Shown: positions 1-8,200 of the stretch, piece by piece
Layout: the number at the start of each line of letters is the position of its first letter
How positions within the stretch are numbered: the stretch's first letter is position 1
Source of the DNA: Flavobacteriaceae bacterium
Lineage (GTDB): Bacteria; Bacteroidota; Bacteroidia; Flavobacteriales; Flavobacteriaceae
Direction: 5' to 3'
DNA length: 20,058 nt
NCBI GenBank assembly: GCA_030618945.1
Contig: JAUXCI010000011.1
Location: 1-20,058 of the forward strand
Notes under the pieces: model-generated
What the model saw: only the letters and a program-made list of their open reading frames with translations
What the model was told of the DNA's origin: nothing
The model's database searches: none
Program-made: the position numbers and the translations under genes

Positions 1-117
1 ACTTGATCAGAGGTTGGAAATTATAGAACACGCCTTGAAGCTGATAATGCAATTGTCAAAATTAAAAAAGAATACCCTTCTGCTATTGTTCTGGCAACGG
101 CCATAGAAATAAAATAA
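1..117 (+). CDS. C-terminal end of a SPOR-domain protein, apparently frame-shifted at the window edge
   Basis: Reading from base 7 to the TAA at 115-117 gives a 36-residue tail, [12 protein letters not shown] followed by [16 protein letters not shown], that resembles the second half of a SPOR (peptidoglycan-binding) repeat: a VGNYRT strand, an EA-containing helix, then a YPSAIV strand. In this frame there is a TGA at 4-6. In the next frame the preceding bases (3-11) read LIR, so deleting one G at 12-13 would give LIRVGNYRT, the expected SPOR strand. This suggests a one-base insertion, real or a sequencing error, close to the contig edge. SPOR proteins usually act in the periplasm at the septum or on glycan strands. 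The upstream part is outside the window, so the full protein is unknown. Confidence 0.5.
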
Positions 118-146
118 ATCAATTTGATAAAGACAGAGAGCCAGAG

Positions 147-1169
147 ATGAATGAATCTTTAGACGCAACAAATAAAAATCTAAATCCCGAAGAATTCGAT
201 CTTGAAAGAAAACTTCGGCCTTTGAGTTTTGATGATTTTGCGGGGCAGGATCAAATCCTGGAAAATTTAAAAATATTCGTTGAAGCAGCGAATCAGAGAG
301 AAGAGGCTTTGGATCATACGCTGTTTCACGGCCCACCGGGTTTGGGTAAAACTACCTTGGCTCATATCATTGCAAATGAATTAAAAACCAATATCAAGAT
401 TACCTCAGGCCCTGTTTTAGATAAGCCTGGTGATCTGGCCGGACTCCTTACCAACCTTGGGGAAAGAGACGTGCTTTTTATCGATGAAATTCACAGACTA
501 AGTCCTGTTATTGAAGAATATCTTTATTCGGCTATGGAAGATTTTAAGATCGACATTATGATCGAATCAGGACCCAATGCCCGAAGCGTACAGATCAATC
601 TGGAACCCTTTACTTTGATTGGAGCTACAACGAGGTCCGGATTGTTAACCGCACCCATGAGGGCTAGATTTGGAATCAGTAGCCGACTCCAATATTACAG
701 TACCGAACTGCTCACGCATATCGTGCAAAGAAGTTCCAGTATCCTAAAGGTGAAAAATTCTATGGAAGCCTCCATTGAAATAGCTGGCAGAAGCAGGGGG
801 ACGCCTAGAATTGCCAATGCCTTGCTAAGACGGGTAAGAGACTTTGCACAAATTAAAGGAAACGGAAACATTGATATAGAAATTGCCAAATATGCGCTCA
901 ACGCCTTACATGTTGATCAACATGGCCTTGATGAAATGGACAATAAAATTTTGACCACAATAATCGATAAATTTAAAGGAGGACCGGTTGGCATCTCTAC
1001 TTTGGCCACAGCCGTTGGGGAAAATTCTGAAACCATTGAGGAAGTTTATGAACCATTTTTGATTCAGGAAGGCTTTATTATGAGAACCCCTCGCGGGAGG
1101 GAAGTAACGGAATTAGCCTATAAACATTTGGGACGGATTAAAGGAAGTTCACAAGAGGAGCTGTTTTAG
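147..1169 (+). CDS. ruvB: Holliday junction branch migration DNA helicase RuvB
   Basis: RuvB is the ATP-driven hexameric motor that, with RuvA, moves Holliday junctions during recombinational repair in the cytoplasm. The 340-residue length is normal for the family. The AAA+ core shows Walker A GPPGLGKT at residues 62-69, Walker B with the DEIH box at 111-117 (FIDEIHR) and sensor 1 GATTR at 159-163. [16 protein letters not shown] stretch carrying the sensor 2 arginine lies near residue 220. The C-terminal winged helix ends with the typical TPRGRxVTxLAYxHLG motif. The ATG at 147 gives a short disordered N-terminus before the conserved [11 protein letters not shown]. Its partner ruvA is not adjacent: it lies 3.5 kb downstream behind its own promoter, a split seen in many Bacteroidota. 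An imperfect TCAATTTG box at 119-126 could be its promoter. Confidence 0.97.
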   Translation: MNESLDATNKNLNPEEFDLERKLRPLSFDDFAGQDQILENLKIFVEAANQREEALDHTLFHGPPGLGKTTLAHIIANELKTNIKITSGPVLDKPGDLAGLLTNLGERDVLFIDEIHRLSPVIEEYLYSAMEDFKIDIMIESGPNARSVQINLEPFTLIGATTRSGLLTAPMRARFGISSRLQYYSTELLTHIVQRSSSILKVKNSMEASIEIAGRSRGTPRIANALLRRVRDFAQIKGNGNIDIEIAKYALNALHVDQHGLDEMDNKILTTIIDKFKGGPVGISTLATAVGENSETIEEVYEPFLIQEGFIMRTPRGREVTELAYKHLGRIKGSSQEELF

Positions 1170-1184
1170 GTCGTTTCCTTTTCA

Positions 1185-1197
1185 GTTTACTGTAAAC
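1185..1197. other. Short palindrome GTTTAC-T-GTAAAC between ruvB and queG
   Basis: Two 6-bp inverted arms (1185-1190 and 1192-1197) around a single T lie 16 bases after the ruvB stop. There is no T-tract after them, so it does not look like an intrinsic terminator. It could be an operator-like site for a dimeric regulator or chance. Nothing else notable is seen in the 92-101 base gap between ruvB and queG. Confidence 0.3.
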
Positions 1198-1270
1198 CTA
1201 TTCTATAAAAAGCAATCCACAGCCTGAAGATCGTCAACAAAAATCATTTGTCGTATTTTTAGTGAATCAA

Positions 1271-2212
1271 ATGCCCCGAATCTCTTTGGACAAAAAAGAA
1301 TTATATAGTGACTTCATCAAAAAAGAAGCGGGAATTCTCGGCTTCGCTTCCTGCGGAATTTCAAAGGCTGAATTCCTTGCAGATCAGGCTCCCTTATTAG
1401 AGCAATGGCTTAAGAATGGTCACCATGGCGAAATGAAATATATGGAAAATCATTTTGACAAACGCCTTGACCCTACAAAACTCGTCCCTGGAGCAAAATC
1501 AGTAATATCGCTACTTTACAATTATTTTCCATCAGAAACACAAATTGAAGGAACTTATAAAATTTCCAAATATGCCTACGGAGAAGACTACCACCATGTA
1601 ATCAAGCAAAAATTGTACAAACTGGTCGAAACTATGCAATTGGATCTTGGAGATTTTCAAGCCCGTGTATTCACTGATTCGGCCCCTGTAATGGAAAGAA
1701 TCTGGGCGCAAAAAAGCGGATTGGGGTGGTTGGGTAAAAACTCCTTATTAATAAGCAAACAAAAGGGTTCCTATTTTTTTCTTGCCGAAATAATTCTTGA
1801 CCTCGAACTTGAGTACGATGGAGAATTTAAAACAGATCATTGTGGAACTTGTTCAAAATGTATAGATGCTTGTCCAACTCAGGCCATCTTACCAAACAAT
1901 ACTGTTGACGGAAGCAAATGCATCTCTTACTTTACCATTGAACTTAAAGACAAAATTCCACCTGCTTTTAAGGGCCAGTTTAACGATTGGATGTTCGGCT
2001 GCGACATTTGTCAGGATGTTTGTCCGTGGAACAGGTTTTCATCGCCTCATAGCGAAAAAAGGTTTATGCCTCAACCTGACTTATTAGTTAAGGACAAAAA
2101 AGAATGGGAAGAAATTACCTGCGAAATTTTTAGTCAAATTTTTAAAAAATCAGCCGTCAAAAGAACAAAATATGATGGATTATTGCGCAATATTGAATAT
2201 CTAAAAAAATGA
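1271..2212 (+). CDS. queG: Epoxyqueuosine reductase QueG
   Basis: QueG carries out the last step of queuosine synthesis, reducing epoxyqueuosine to queuosine in the wobble position of GUN tRNAs, using cobalamin and two [4Fe-4S] clusters. Residues are numbered here from the in-frame GTG at 1262. Visible are the TDSAPVMER segment with the catalytic-acid aspartate (D139), the [11 protein letters not shown] motif, the ferredoxin-like run C194-C197-C200-C204, C220, and the second run C247-C250-C254 ([11 protein letters not shown]). I chose the ATG at 1271 because a TATTTTTA stretch ends at 1261 and there is no Shine-Dalgarno sequence for the GTG. The GTG start would add only three residues (316 aa). 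The protein is shorter than the E. coli enzyme (about 380 aa) and lacks a HEAT-type C-terminal extension. Confidence 0.95.
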   Translation: MPRISLDKKELYSDFIKKEAGILGFASCGISKAEFLADQAPLLEQWLKNGHHGEMKYMENHFDKRLDPTKLVPGAKSVISLLYNYFPSETQIEGTYKISKYAYGEDYHHVIKQKLYKLVETMQLDLGDFQARVFTDSAPVMERIWAQKSGLGWLGKNSLLISKQKGSYFFLAEIILDLELEYDGEFKTDHCGTCSKCIDACPTQAILPNNTVDGSKCISYFTIELKDKIPPAFKGQFNDWMFGCDICQDVCPWNRFSSPHSEKRFMPQPDLLVKDKKEWEEITCEIFSQIFKKSAVKRTKYDGLLRNIEYLKK

Positions 2213-2242
2213 AATTCTTCTGCTTTCTATAAGCAAAAATAT

Positions 2243-2250
2243 TACCTTTG
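2243..2250 (+). promoter_or_regulatory. Predicted Bacteroidota -7 promoter box (TACCTTTG) for maeB
   Basis: TACCTTTG is an exact match to the Bacteroidota -7 consensus TAnnTTTG and sits 24 bases before the maeB ATG, which implies a short leader. The -33 element is poor: only a TTC at 2218-2220, 22 bases upstream, instead of TTG. The start site is inferred, not observed. Confidence 0.6.
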
Positions 2251-2274
2251 TGTACTTCCAATTAAACTTGATTA

Positions 2275-4542
2275 ATGGCGACAAAAATAAAAAAAACAGA
2301 CGCATTAGCGTACCATCAATACCCAACTCCGGGAAAAATAGAAGTTCTACCAACAAAAAAACACGCTACCCAAAGGGACTTGTCTCTGGCATATTCTCCT
2401 GGAGTGGCAGAACCTTGTTTGGCAATAGAAAAAAACCTTCAAGACGTGTACAAATACACAGCCAAAGGCAATCTTGTTGCTGTAATCTCGAACGGTACCG
2501 CTGTATTGGGCTTGGGTGATATTGGACCCCTGGCCTCCAAACCAGTTATGGAAGGGAAAGCCCTCTTGTTTAAAATTTTTGCTGACATTGATGTTTTTGA
2601 TATTGAAGTAGACACAAAAGACATTGATAAGTTTGTTGAAACTGTCAAGGCCATTTCACCCACTTTTGGCGGGATCAATCTCGAGGACATCAAAGCTCCT
2701 GAGGCTTTTGAAATTGAAAGACGTTTAAAGGAAGAATTGGATATTCCTGTAATGCATGACGACCAGCATGGAACCGCCATAATTTCGGCCGCTGCTTTAA
2801 AAAATGCATTAGAAATTGCAGGAAAATCCCCCTCAGAGATAAACATCGTAGTCAATGGAGCGGGTGCAGCAGCAATTTCTTGCACAAAATTGTATAAAAA
2901 ACTAGGGATAAAAGAGGGAAATATAGTCATGTGTGATAGCAAAGGTGTTCTCCGGAACGACCGTACTGATCTCAATCCACAAAAGAAGGAATTTTCAACG
3001 GATAAAGACATCTATTCCCTGGAGGAGGCCATGAAAAATGCCGATGTGCTGATTGGCTTATCCATCGGGAATATAGTAAGTCCTAAAATGCTTTTATCAA
3101 TGGCCGAGAACCCCATTGTTTTTGCCTTGGCAAATCCTAATCCAGAGATAGGTTACCAGCTCGCTATTGACACAAGAAAAGATATCATAATGGCGACGGG
3201 ACGATCAGATCATCCCAACCAGGTAAATAACGTTTTGGGCTTCCCATTTATATTCAGAGGGGCGCTTGATGTTAGGGCTACAAAAATAAATGAAGAAATG
3301 AAAATGGCCGCTGTTCACGCCCTGGCTAATCTAGCCAAGGAGAATGTTCCTGAACAGGTCAATATTACTTATCACATGAAAAACATAAGCTTTGGTAAGG
3401 ATTATATCATTCCAAAACCTTTCGACCACAGGCTGATTAGTGAAATCCCTCCGGCAGTAGCTAAAGCAGCAATGGATTCAGGTGTTGCACAAGAACCGAT
3501 CAAAAACTGGGATGCCTATAAAGAGGAACTTATTGAAAGATTAGGAACAGGAAACAAACTTATGAGGCTACTCACAAGTCGGGCCAAATCAGATCCTAAA
3601 AAAGTGATTTTCGCTGAAGCGGATCAGCTCAGTGTTCTAAAAGCGGCTCAAATAGCGTACGAAGAAGGTGTTGCAATTCCAATTTTACTTGGTAATGAGC
3701 AAGCTATAAAAAATTTAATGAAAGAAATTCAATTTGATGCTGAGCTTAGTATTATAGACCCTAAATCAAAGAATGAAGAAACAAGGAGGAACCAATTTGC
3801 AGAGATTTACTGGAAAAAAGGACAAAGAAAAGGAGTGACACTGCTTGTTGCTCAGAAATGGATGCGGGAGCGGAATTATTTTGCCGCAATGATGGTCAAT
3901 GAAAATCAAGCAGACGCCTTGGTTACCGGGTATACGCGAAGTTATCCTACGGTTGTAAAACCCATGATAGAACTCATTGGAAAGATCAAAGGAATCAAAA
4001 AAATCGCAGCAACTAATCTAATGCTTACCGATAAAGGCCCTTTATTTCTTTCTGATACTGCCATGAATATAAATCCAAGCGCAAAAGAACTTACAGAGAT
4101 TGCAAGAATGACTGACAAAACAATGAAAATGTTTGGATTAACACCCAACCTTGCCATGGTTTCATTTTCGAACTTCGGTTCTTCAAATTCGGAATCAGGG
4201 AAAAAAATTAGTGAAGCCATAGCTTATCTTCATAGGTTTTTTCCAGACATTACCATTGATGGCGAAATTCAAGCCGACTTTGCATTAAATGATAAAATGA
4301 GAGAAGACAAGTTTCCTTTTACAAAATTAAATGGCAAAAAAGTGAATGGACTTGTTTATCCTAATCTTGAGTCTGCAAATATTAGTTATAAACTTCTAAA
4401 AGAACTTCATAATACGGAATCGGTAGGACCAATTATAATGGGTCTCAACAAACCAGTTCATCTGATTCAACTTGGAGCAAGCGTGGACGAAATCGTAAAT
4501 ATTGTTTGCATTGCAGTTGTGGACGCTCAGGAAAGAAAATGA
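2275..4542 (+). CDS. maeB: NADP-dependent malic enzyme with C-terminal phosphotransacetylase-like domain (MaeB type)
   Basis: Malic enzyme oxidatively decarboxylates malate to pyruvate, giving reduced cofactor. The 755-residue size is that of the long MaeB class. The N-terminal malic domain (about 15-150) has the AYSPGVAEPCLAI motif with general-acid Tyr40, and Lys95 in EGKALLFK. Metal ligands are E137/D138 in LEDIK and D162/D163 in HDDQHGTA. The Rossmann domain (about 160-400) shows NGAGAAAIS at 194-202 and ANPNPEI at 286-292. From about 430 to the end the protein resembles phosphate acetyltransferase, including the SRAKSDPKKVIFAEAD strand. In characterised MaeB enzymes this part is not catalytic but binds acetyl-CoA as a regulatory ligand. 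NADP preference is assigned from the class, not from a residue I can prove. It is transcribed alone from the promoter at 2243. Confidence 0.95.
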   Translation: MATKIKKTDALAYHQYPTPGKIEVLPTKKHATQRDLSLAYSPGVAEPCLAIEKNLQDVYKYTAKGNLVAVISNGTAVLGLGDIGPLASKPVMEGKALLFKIFADIDVFDIEVDTKDIDKFVETVKAISPTFGGINLEDIKAPEAFEIERRLKEELDIPVMHDDQHGTAIISAAALKNALEIAGKSPSEINIVVNGAGAAAISCTKLYKKLGIKEGNIVMCDSKGVLRNDRTDLNPQKKEFSTDKDIYSLEEAMKNADVLIGLSIGNIVSPKMLLSMAENPIVFALANPNPEIGYQLAIDTRKDIIMATGRSDHPNQVNNVLGFPFIFRGALDVRATKINEEMKMAAVHALANLAKENVPEQVNITYHMKNISFGKDYIIPKPFDHRLISEIPPAVAKAAMDSGVAQEPIKNWDAYKEELIERLGTGNKLMRLLTSRAKSDPKKVIFAEADQLSVLKAAQIAYEEGVAIPILLGNEQAIKNLMKEIQFDAELSIIDPKSKNEETRRNQFAEIYWKKGQRKGVTLLVAQKWMRERNYFAAMMVNENQADALVTGYTRSYPTVVKPMIELIGKIKGIKKIAATNLMLTDKGPLFLSDTAMNINPSAKELTEIARMTDKTMKMFGLTPNLAMVSFSNFGSSNSESGKKISEAIAYLHRFFPDITIDGEIQADFALNDKMREDKFPFTKLNGKKVNGLVYPNLESANISYKLLKELHNTESVGPIIMGLNKPVHLIQLGASVDEIVNIVCIAVVDAQERK

Positions 4543-4679
4543 CGACATATTTTGCCGCCTAATAAGATGCATTAATTCTTCAAATAAGGAGGAATACAGT
4601 AGTGTTCCAGATTCTTTTTTGACCTCTCATAATGTTATTAAAAATCATAAACATTTCCTTAAACAGTGCATAAAATCAT

Positions 4680-4687
4680 TACATTTG
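4680..4687 (+). promoter_or_regulatory. Predicted -7 promoter box (TACATTTG) for the ruvA-sprA-gcvH block
   Basis: TACATTTG matches TAnnTTTG exactly and lies 22 bases before the ruvA ATG. A weak TTTC at 4654-4657 is at about -33 spacing. This 167-base gap after maeB has no terminator hairpin that I can see. It also holds a strong purine-rich AAGGAGG at 4586-4592 that is not placed to serve ruvA. Because ruvA and sprA are separated by only 3 bases, this promoter probably drives the 7-kb sprA gene too. Confidence 0.6.
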
Positions 4688-4709
4688 AGCTCACCACTAT
4701 TGAAAATTT

Positions 4710-5291
4710 ATGATTGCACATATTCGAGGCAGAATGATCGAAAAAAACCCGGACCATGCGGTTATTGAATGTAATGGCCTGGGTTATCACATTAATATTT
4801 CTCTTCAAACTTTTTCAAATATTCCCGATGAAGAAAATGTTAAATTATTTACGCATTTCGTCGTTAGGGAAGACGCTCAAATCCTTTATGGTTTTTTAAC
4901 TAAAACAGAGCGAGAAATCTTTAAACTTTTAATCTCCGTTTCAGGAGTTGGTCCAAGTACGGCTATCACCATGCTGTCTTCGATGGACACCTCGGAAATT
5001 CAGCGTGCCATAGCCGGTGAAGACGTCTCAAAAATACAATCCGTTAAAGGAATTGGAATCAAAACTGCTCAAAGAGTAATCGTGGATCTCAGGGATAAAA
5101 TTCTTAAATCTTATGAAATTTCAGAAGAATTTCCAACTTCAAACAATACAATTAAAATTGAAGCGTTATCTGCTTTAGAAGTCTTAGGATTTTCAAGAAA
5201 AAAAGTTGAAAAAGTCATACAAGTTATTTTACAAGATTCTCCAACAATAAGTTTGGAGGAACTCATTAAACAAGCGCTTAAAAACTTGTAA
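4710..5291 (+). CDS. ruvA: Holliday junction branch migration protein RuvA
   Basis: RuvA binds the four-way junction as a tetramer and loads RuvB rings. The 193 residues fit the family. An OB-fold spans about 1-63 (it opens MIAHIRGR and has GLGYHI and REDAQILYGF). The tandem helix-hairpin-helix region holds LLISVSGVGPSTAITMLS and IQSVKGIGIKTAQRVIVDLRDK, the usual two GxGxxxA/T hairpins. A flexible linker leads to the C-terminal RuvB-binding helices (about 147-193), including EALSALEVLGFSRKKV. The ATG at 4710 gives the conserved N-terminus. Its stop TAA is at 5289-5291, and sprA begins one codon later in the same reading frame, so the two genes are very likely cotranscribed and perhaps translationally coupled. 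Confidence 0.97.
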   Translation: MIAHIRGRMIEKNPDHAVIECNGLGYHINISLQTFSNIPDEENVKLFTHFVVREDAQILYGFLTKTEREIFKLLISVSGVGPSTAITMLSSMDTSEIQRAIAGEDVSKIQSVKGIGIKTAQRVIVDLRDKILKSYEISEEFPTSNNTIKIEALSALEVLGFSRKKVEKVIQVILQDSPTISLEELIKQALKNL

Positions 5292-5294
5292 CAT

Positions 5295-8200
5295 TTGATC
5301 AAAGTAAAACGATTCAAATATAATCTCCCTATTATATTAATTGTGCTTTTGTTAAGTACGACTATTGTGTCGGCTCAAATAAATTCTAATGAAAATCAAG
5401 TAAATAGCGGACTATCAACTACTTCTACTACAAATGACACCATATCACCCTTACCCTATTCTTTCTCGGCGCAGCAAAACGGCAGTTTATTTTTAAACGA
5501 CAATAAGGAGCTGGACGTTATATATGACCCAGAATCAGGCAATTATATCCTGATGGAGAAAATAGGTGATTATTACATTAAGTACCCTACTCAAATGACT
5601 CCTGAGGAATACCAGGATTACCGATTGCAGCGAGACATGCTGGAGTATTCAAAGAACAAATTAAATGCCATTGGTGGAAAAACCAAGGGAGCGTCTGATG
5701 GTCAAAAAAATCTGTTGCCAACCTACTATGTCAATTCAAACTTTTTTGAAAGCGTATTCGGTGGGAATAATATTGACGTCAACGTACAAGGGTCGATTTT
5801 GATAAAAATGGGGCTCATCTATCAAAAGGTAGAAAACCCTCAACTTTCGGAAGACAATAGGCAAAGCACAACCTTTGATTTTGATCAGGAGATCAACGCG
5901 AGCCTTAACGCCAGAATTGGAACAAGATTAAGGGTAATGGCTAATTTTGACACCCAATCTACTTTCAACTTCCAAAACATGGTCAAATTGGAATATACCC
6001 CGACAGAGGATGATATCATCAGAAAAATTGAAGTAGGGAATGTTTCCATGCCCATAAGAAATTCCTTAGTTTCAGGTGCCCAAAATCTTTTTGGCGCCAA
6101 AATGGAATTGCAATTCGGGAAAACAACGGTTACAGGAATCTTTTCACAACAAAGATCTCAATCGAGAACAGTATCGGCCCAAGGAGGGGCAATACTCAAT
6201 GAATTCGATTTTAAAGCCAGTAATTACGACAATAACCGTCACTTTTTTATTGCACACGCTTTTAGAGATAAATACAACAATGCACTTGTCAATTTTCCCT
6301 TGATCAATAGCGCGACTAATATCACAAGGATTGAGATTTGGGTAACCAACAGAAATTCTACCACCACGGGAACAAGAAACATGGTAGCACTGGCCGATCT
6401 AGGTGAAAACAACCCGAATAATATTGGCCCGGTTAATGTAATACCGGTTCCTGGAGGGCAAGATCCTTCAAACAAGGCCAATGATCTAAACAATTTATTG
6501 ACTTTAAAAGGCCCGATTAGAAATATGTCAACCGTATCGGAGGCACTTGCTCCTTATGATATGACAAGGGGGAGTGATTATACAACCCTAGAAAACGCGG
6601 TAAAACTTGTCCAGGGTGTCGATTTTACGATGAATGCCCAATTGGGATTTATCACCTTAAACAGAAGGTTGGTTGATAGTGATGTGCTCGCCGTCGCCTA
6701 CGAATACACGGATGGGACCGAGGTTTACAGAGTTGGAGAATTTACCGATTCAGGGGTTATATCACCAGACAACCTGGTCCTTAAAATGCTTCGGAGTGAA
6801 ATCATAAATCCAAAGATCCCAATGTTTGATCTTTTGATGAAAAACGTATATGAAATCCCCGGCGCCTTCCAGTTGCAAAAAGAAGGATTCAGGCTCGAAT
6901 TACTTTATTATGACGACAGTACAGGGGAACCCATAAATATTCTACAAAACGCTCAAACTACAGGTGTAAATGATAGGACTATTCTCAATTTACTCAGACT
7001 GGATCGCCTGGATCAGAATAATAACAACAAACCTGATGGTGATGGTTATTTTGATTATGTCGAAGGCATCACTATGGACTCACCACATGGTTATTTTATA
7101 TTTCCCATAGTAGAACCTTTTGGGGATTATCTTGATAGCCAACTTTCACCTCAAGACGATATTTATGTCTTTAAAGAACTTTATGACAGAACTCAATCTG
7201 AAGCTCAAAATGATTTTCAACAAAAGGATAAATACTCCTTTAAAGGATATTTTAAATCAGATGGTCAAAGCGGTATCCCTTTAGGGGCCTTTAACGTTCC
7301 AAGAGGTTCGGTAAAGGTTACAACAGGAGGGCGAGAATTAGTAGAAGGTGTTGATTATGTAGTTGATTATAATATTGGGAATGTTCAGATCATCAACCCG
7401 GCTTTGATCGCATCTGACGCTCCAATACAGGTAAATGTTGAAAACAATCTTGGGTTCAACCAGCAGCGAAGAAGGTATATGGGTATTGACGTGCTTCACG
7501 TATTCAATGAAAAACTAGCTATTGGGGGAAACCTTATCAACCTTGATGAAAAACCGCTCACTCAAAAGGCTCAATTTGGTTCTGAACCTGTTAATAATAC
7601 GATCCTTGGGGCTTATGTAACCTATCGAACAGAAATTCCTAAGCTAACAAAATGGGTCAATGCCTTACCAAATGTTGACACAGACGTGCCTTCATATGTA
7701 TCTGTCCGATCCGAACTTGCTTATTTGAGGCCTGGATCACCAAAAGGTATTGACCTGGAAGGCGAAGCAACCTCTTATATAGATGATTTCGAAGGGGCAC
7801 AAATACCTTTGGATATCAAATCACCAAAACAATGGTTTACGGCAAGTACGCCCGAAGGACAAACAGGCGACTTGGATTTTAACAATGGAAATGTGGCCCC
7901 TGGCTTACCTCCTGAACTAAAAACAGGGGCAGAAAGATCAAAGTTTTCATGGTATAATATTGATCAAATATTCTATGGCTCTTCCCTTCGTCCGTCAAAT
8001 ATAGACGCGGATGATATTTCAAGAGCAGAAACAAGGCAAATAAATTACAGTGAATTGTTTCCACAAGTTGACCTGGATGCTACCCAGTCAACGGTCATCA
8101 GAACGCTTGACCTGGCATATTACCCTCAAGAAAGAGGAACTAACAACTATGATGATAGCTTTAATGCAGCCGGAAAATATGATAATCCCGAAGAAAGGTG

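Noticed and set aside
2439..3011. 190-codon open frame on the minus strand opposite maeB
   Set aside because: It lies wholly inside the well-supported malic enzyme gene, has no recognisable motif and looks like an antisense shadow. The same holds for the minus-strand frames at 17448-17849, 3942-4220 and 11477-11725.
4502..4768. 88-codon plus-strand frame bridging maeB and ruvA
   Set aside because: It overlaps the 3' end of maeB and the 5' end of ruvA in another frame, crosses the predicted ruvA promoter, and its composition is not protein-like.
5289..5297. TAACATTTG as a promoter for sprA
   Set aside because: The spacing between TA and TTTG is three instead of two, and the box would overlap the start codon itself, leaving no leader.
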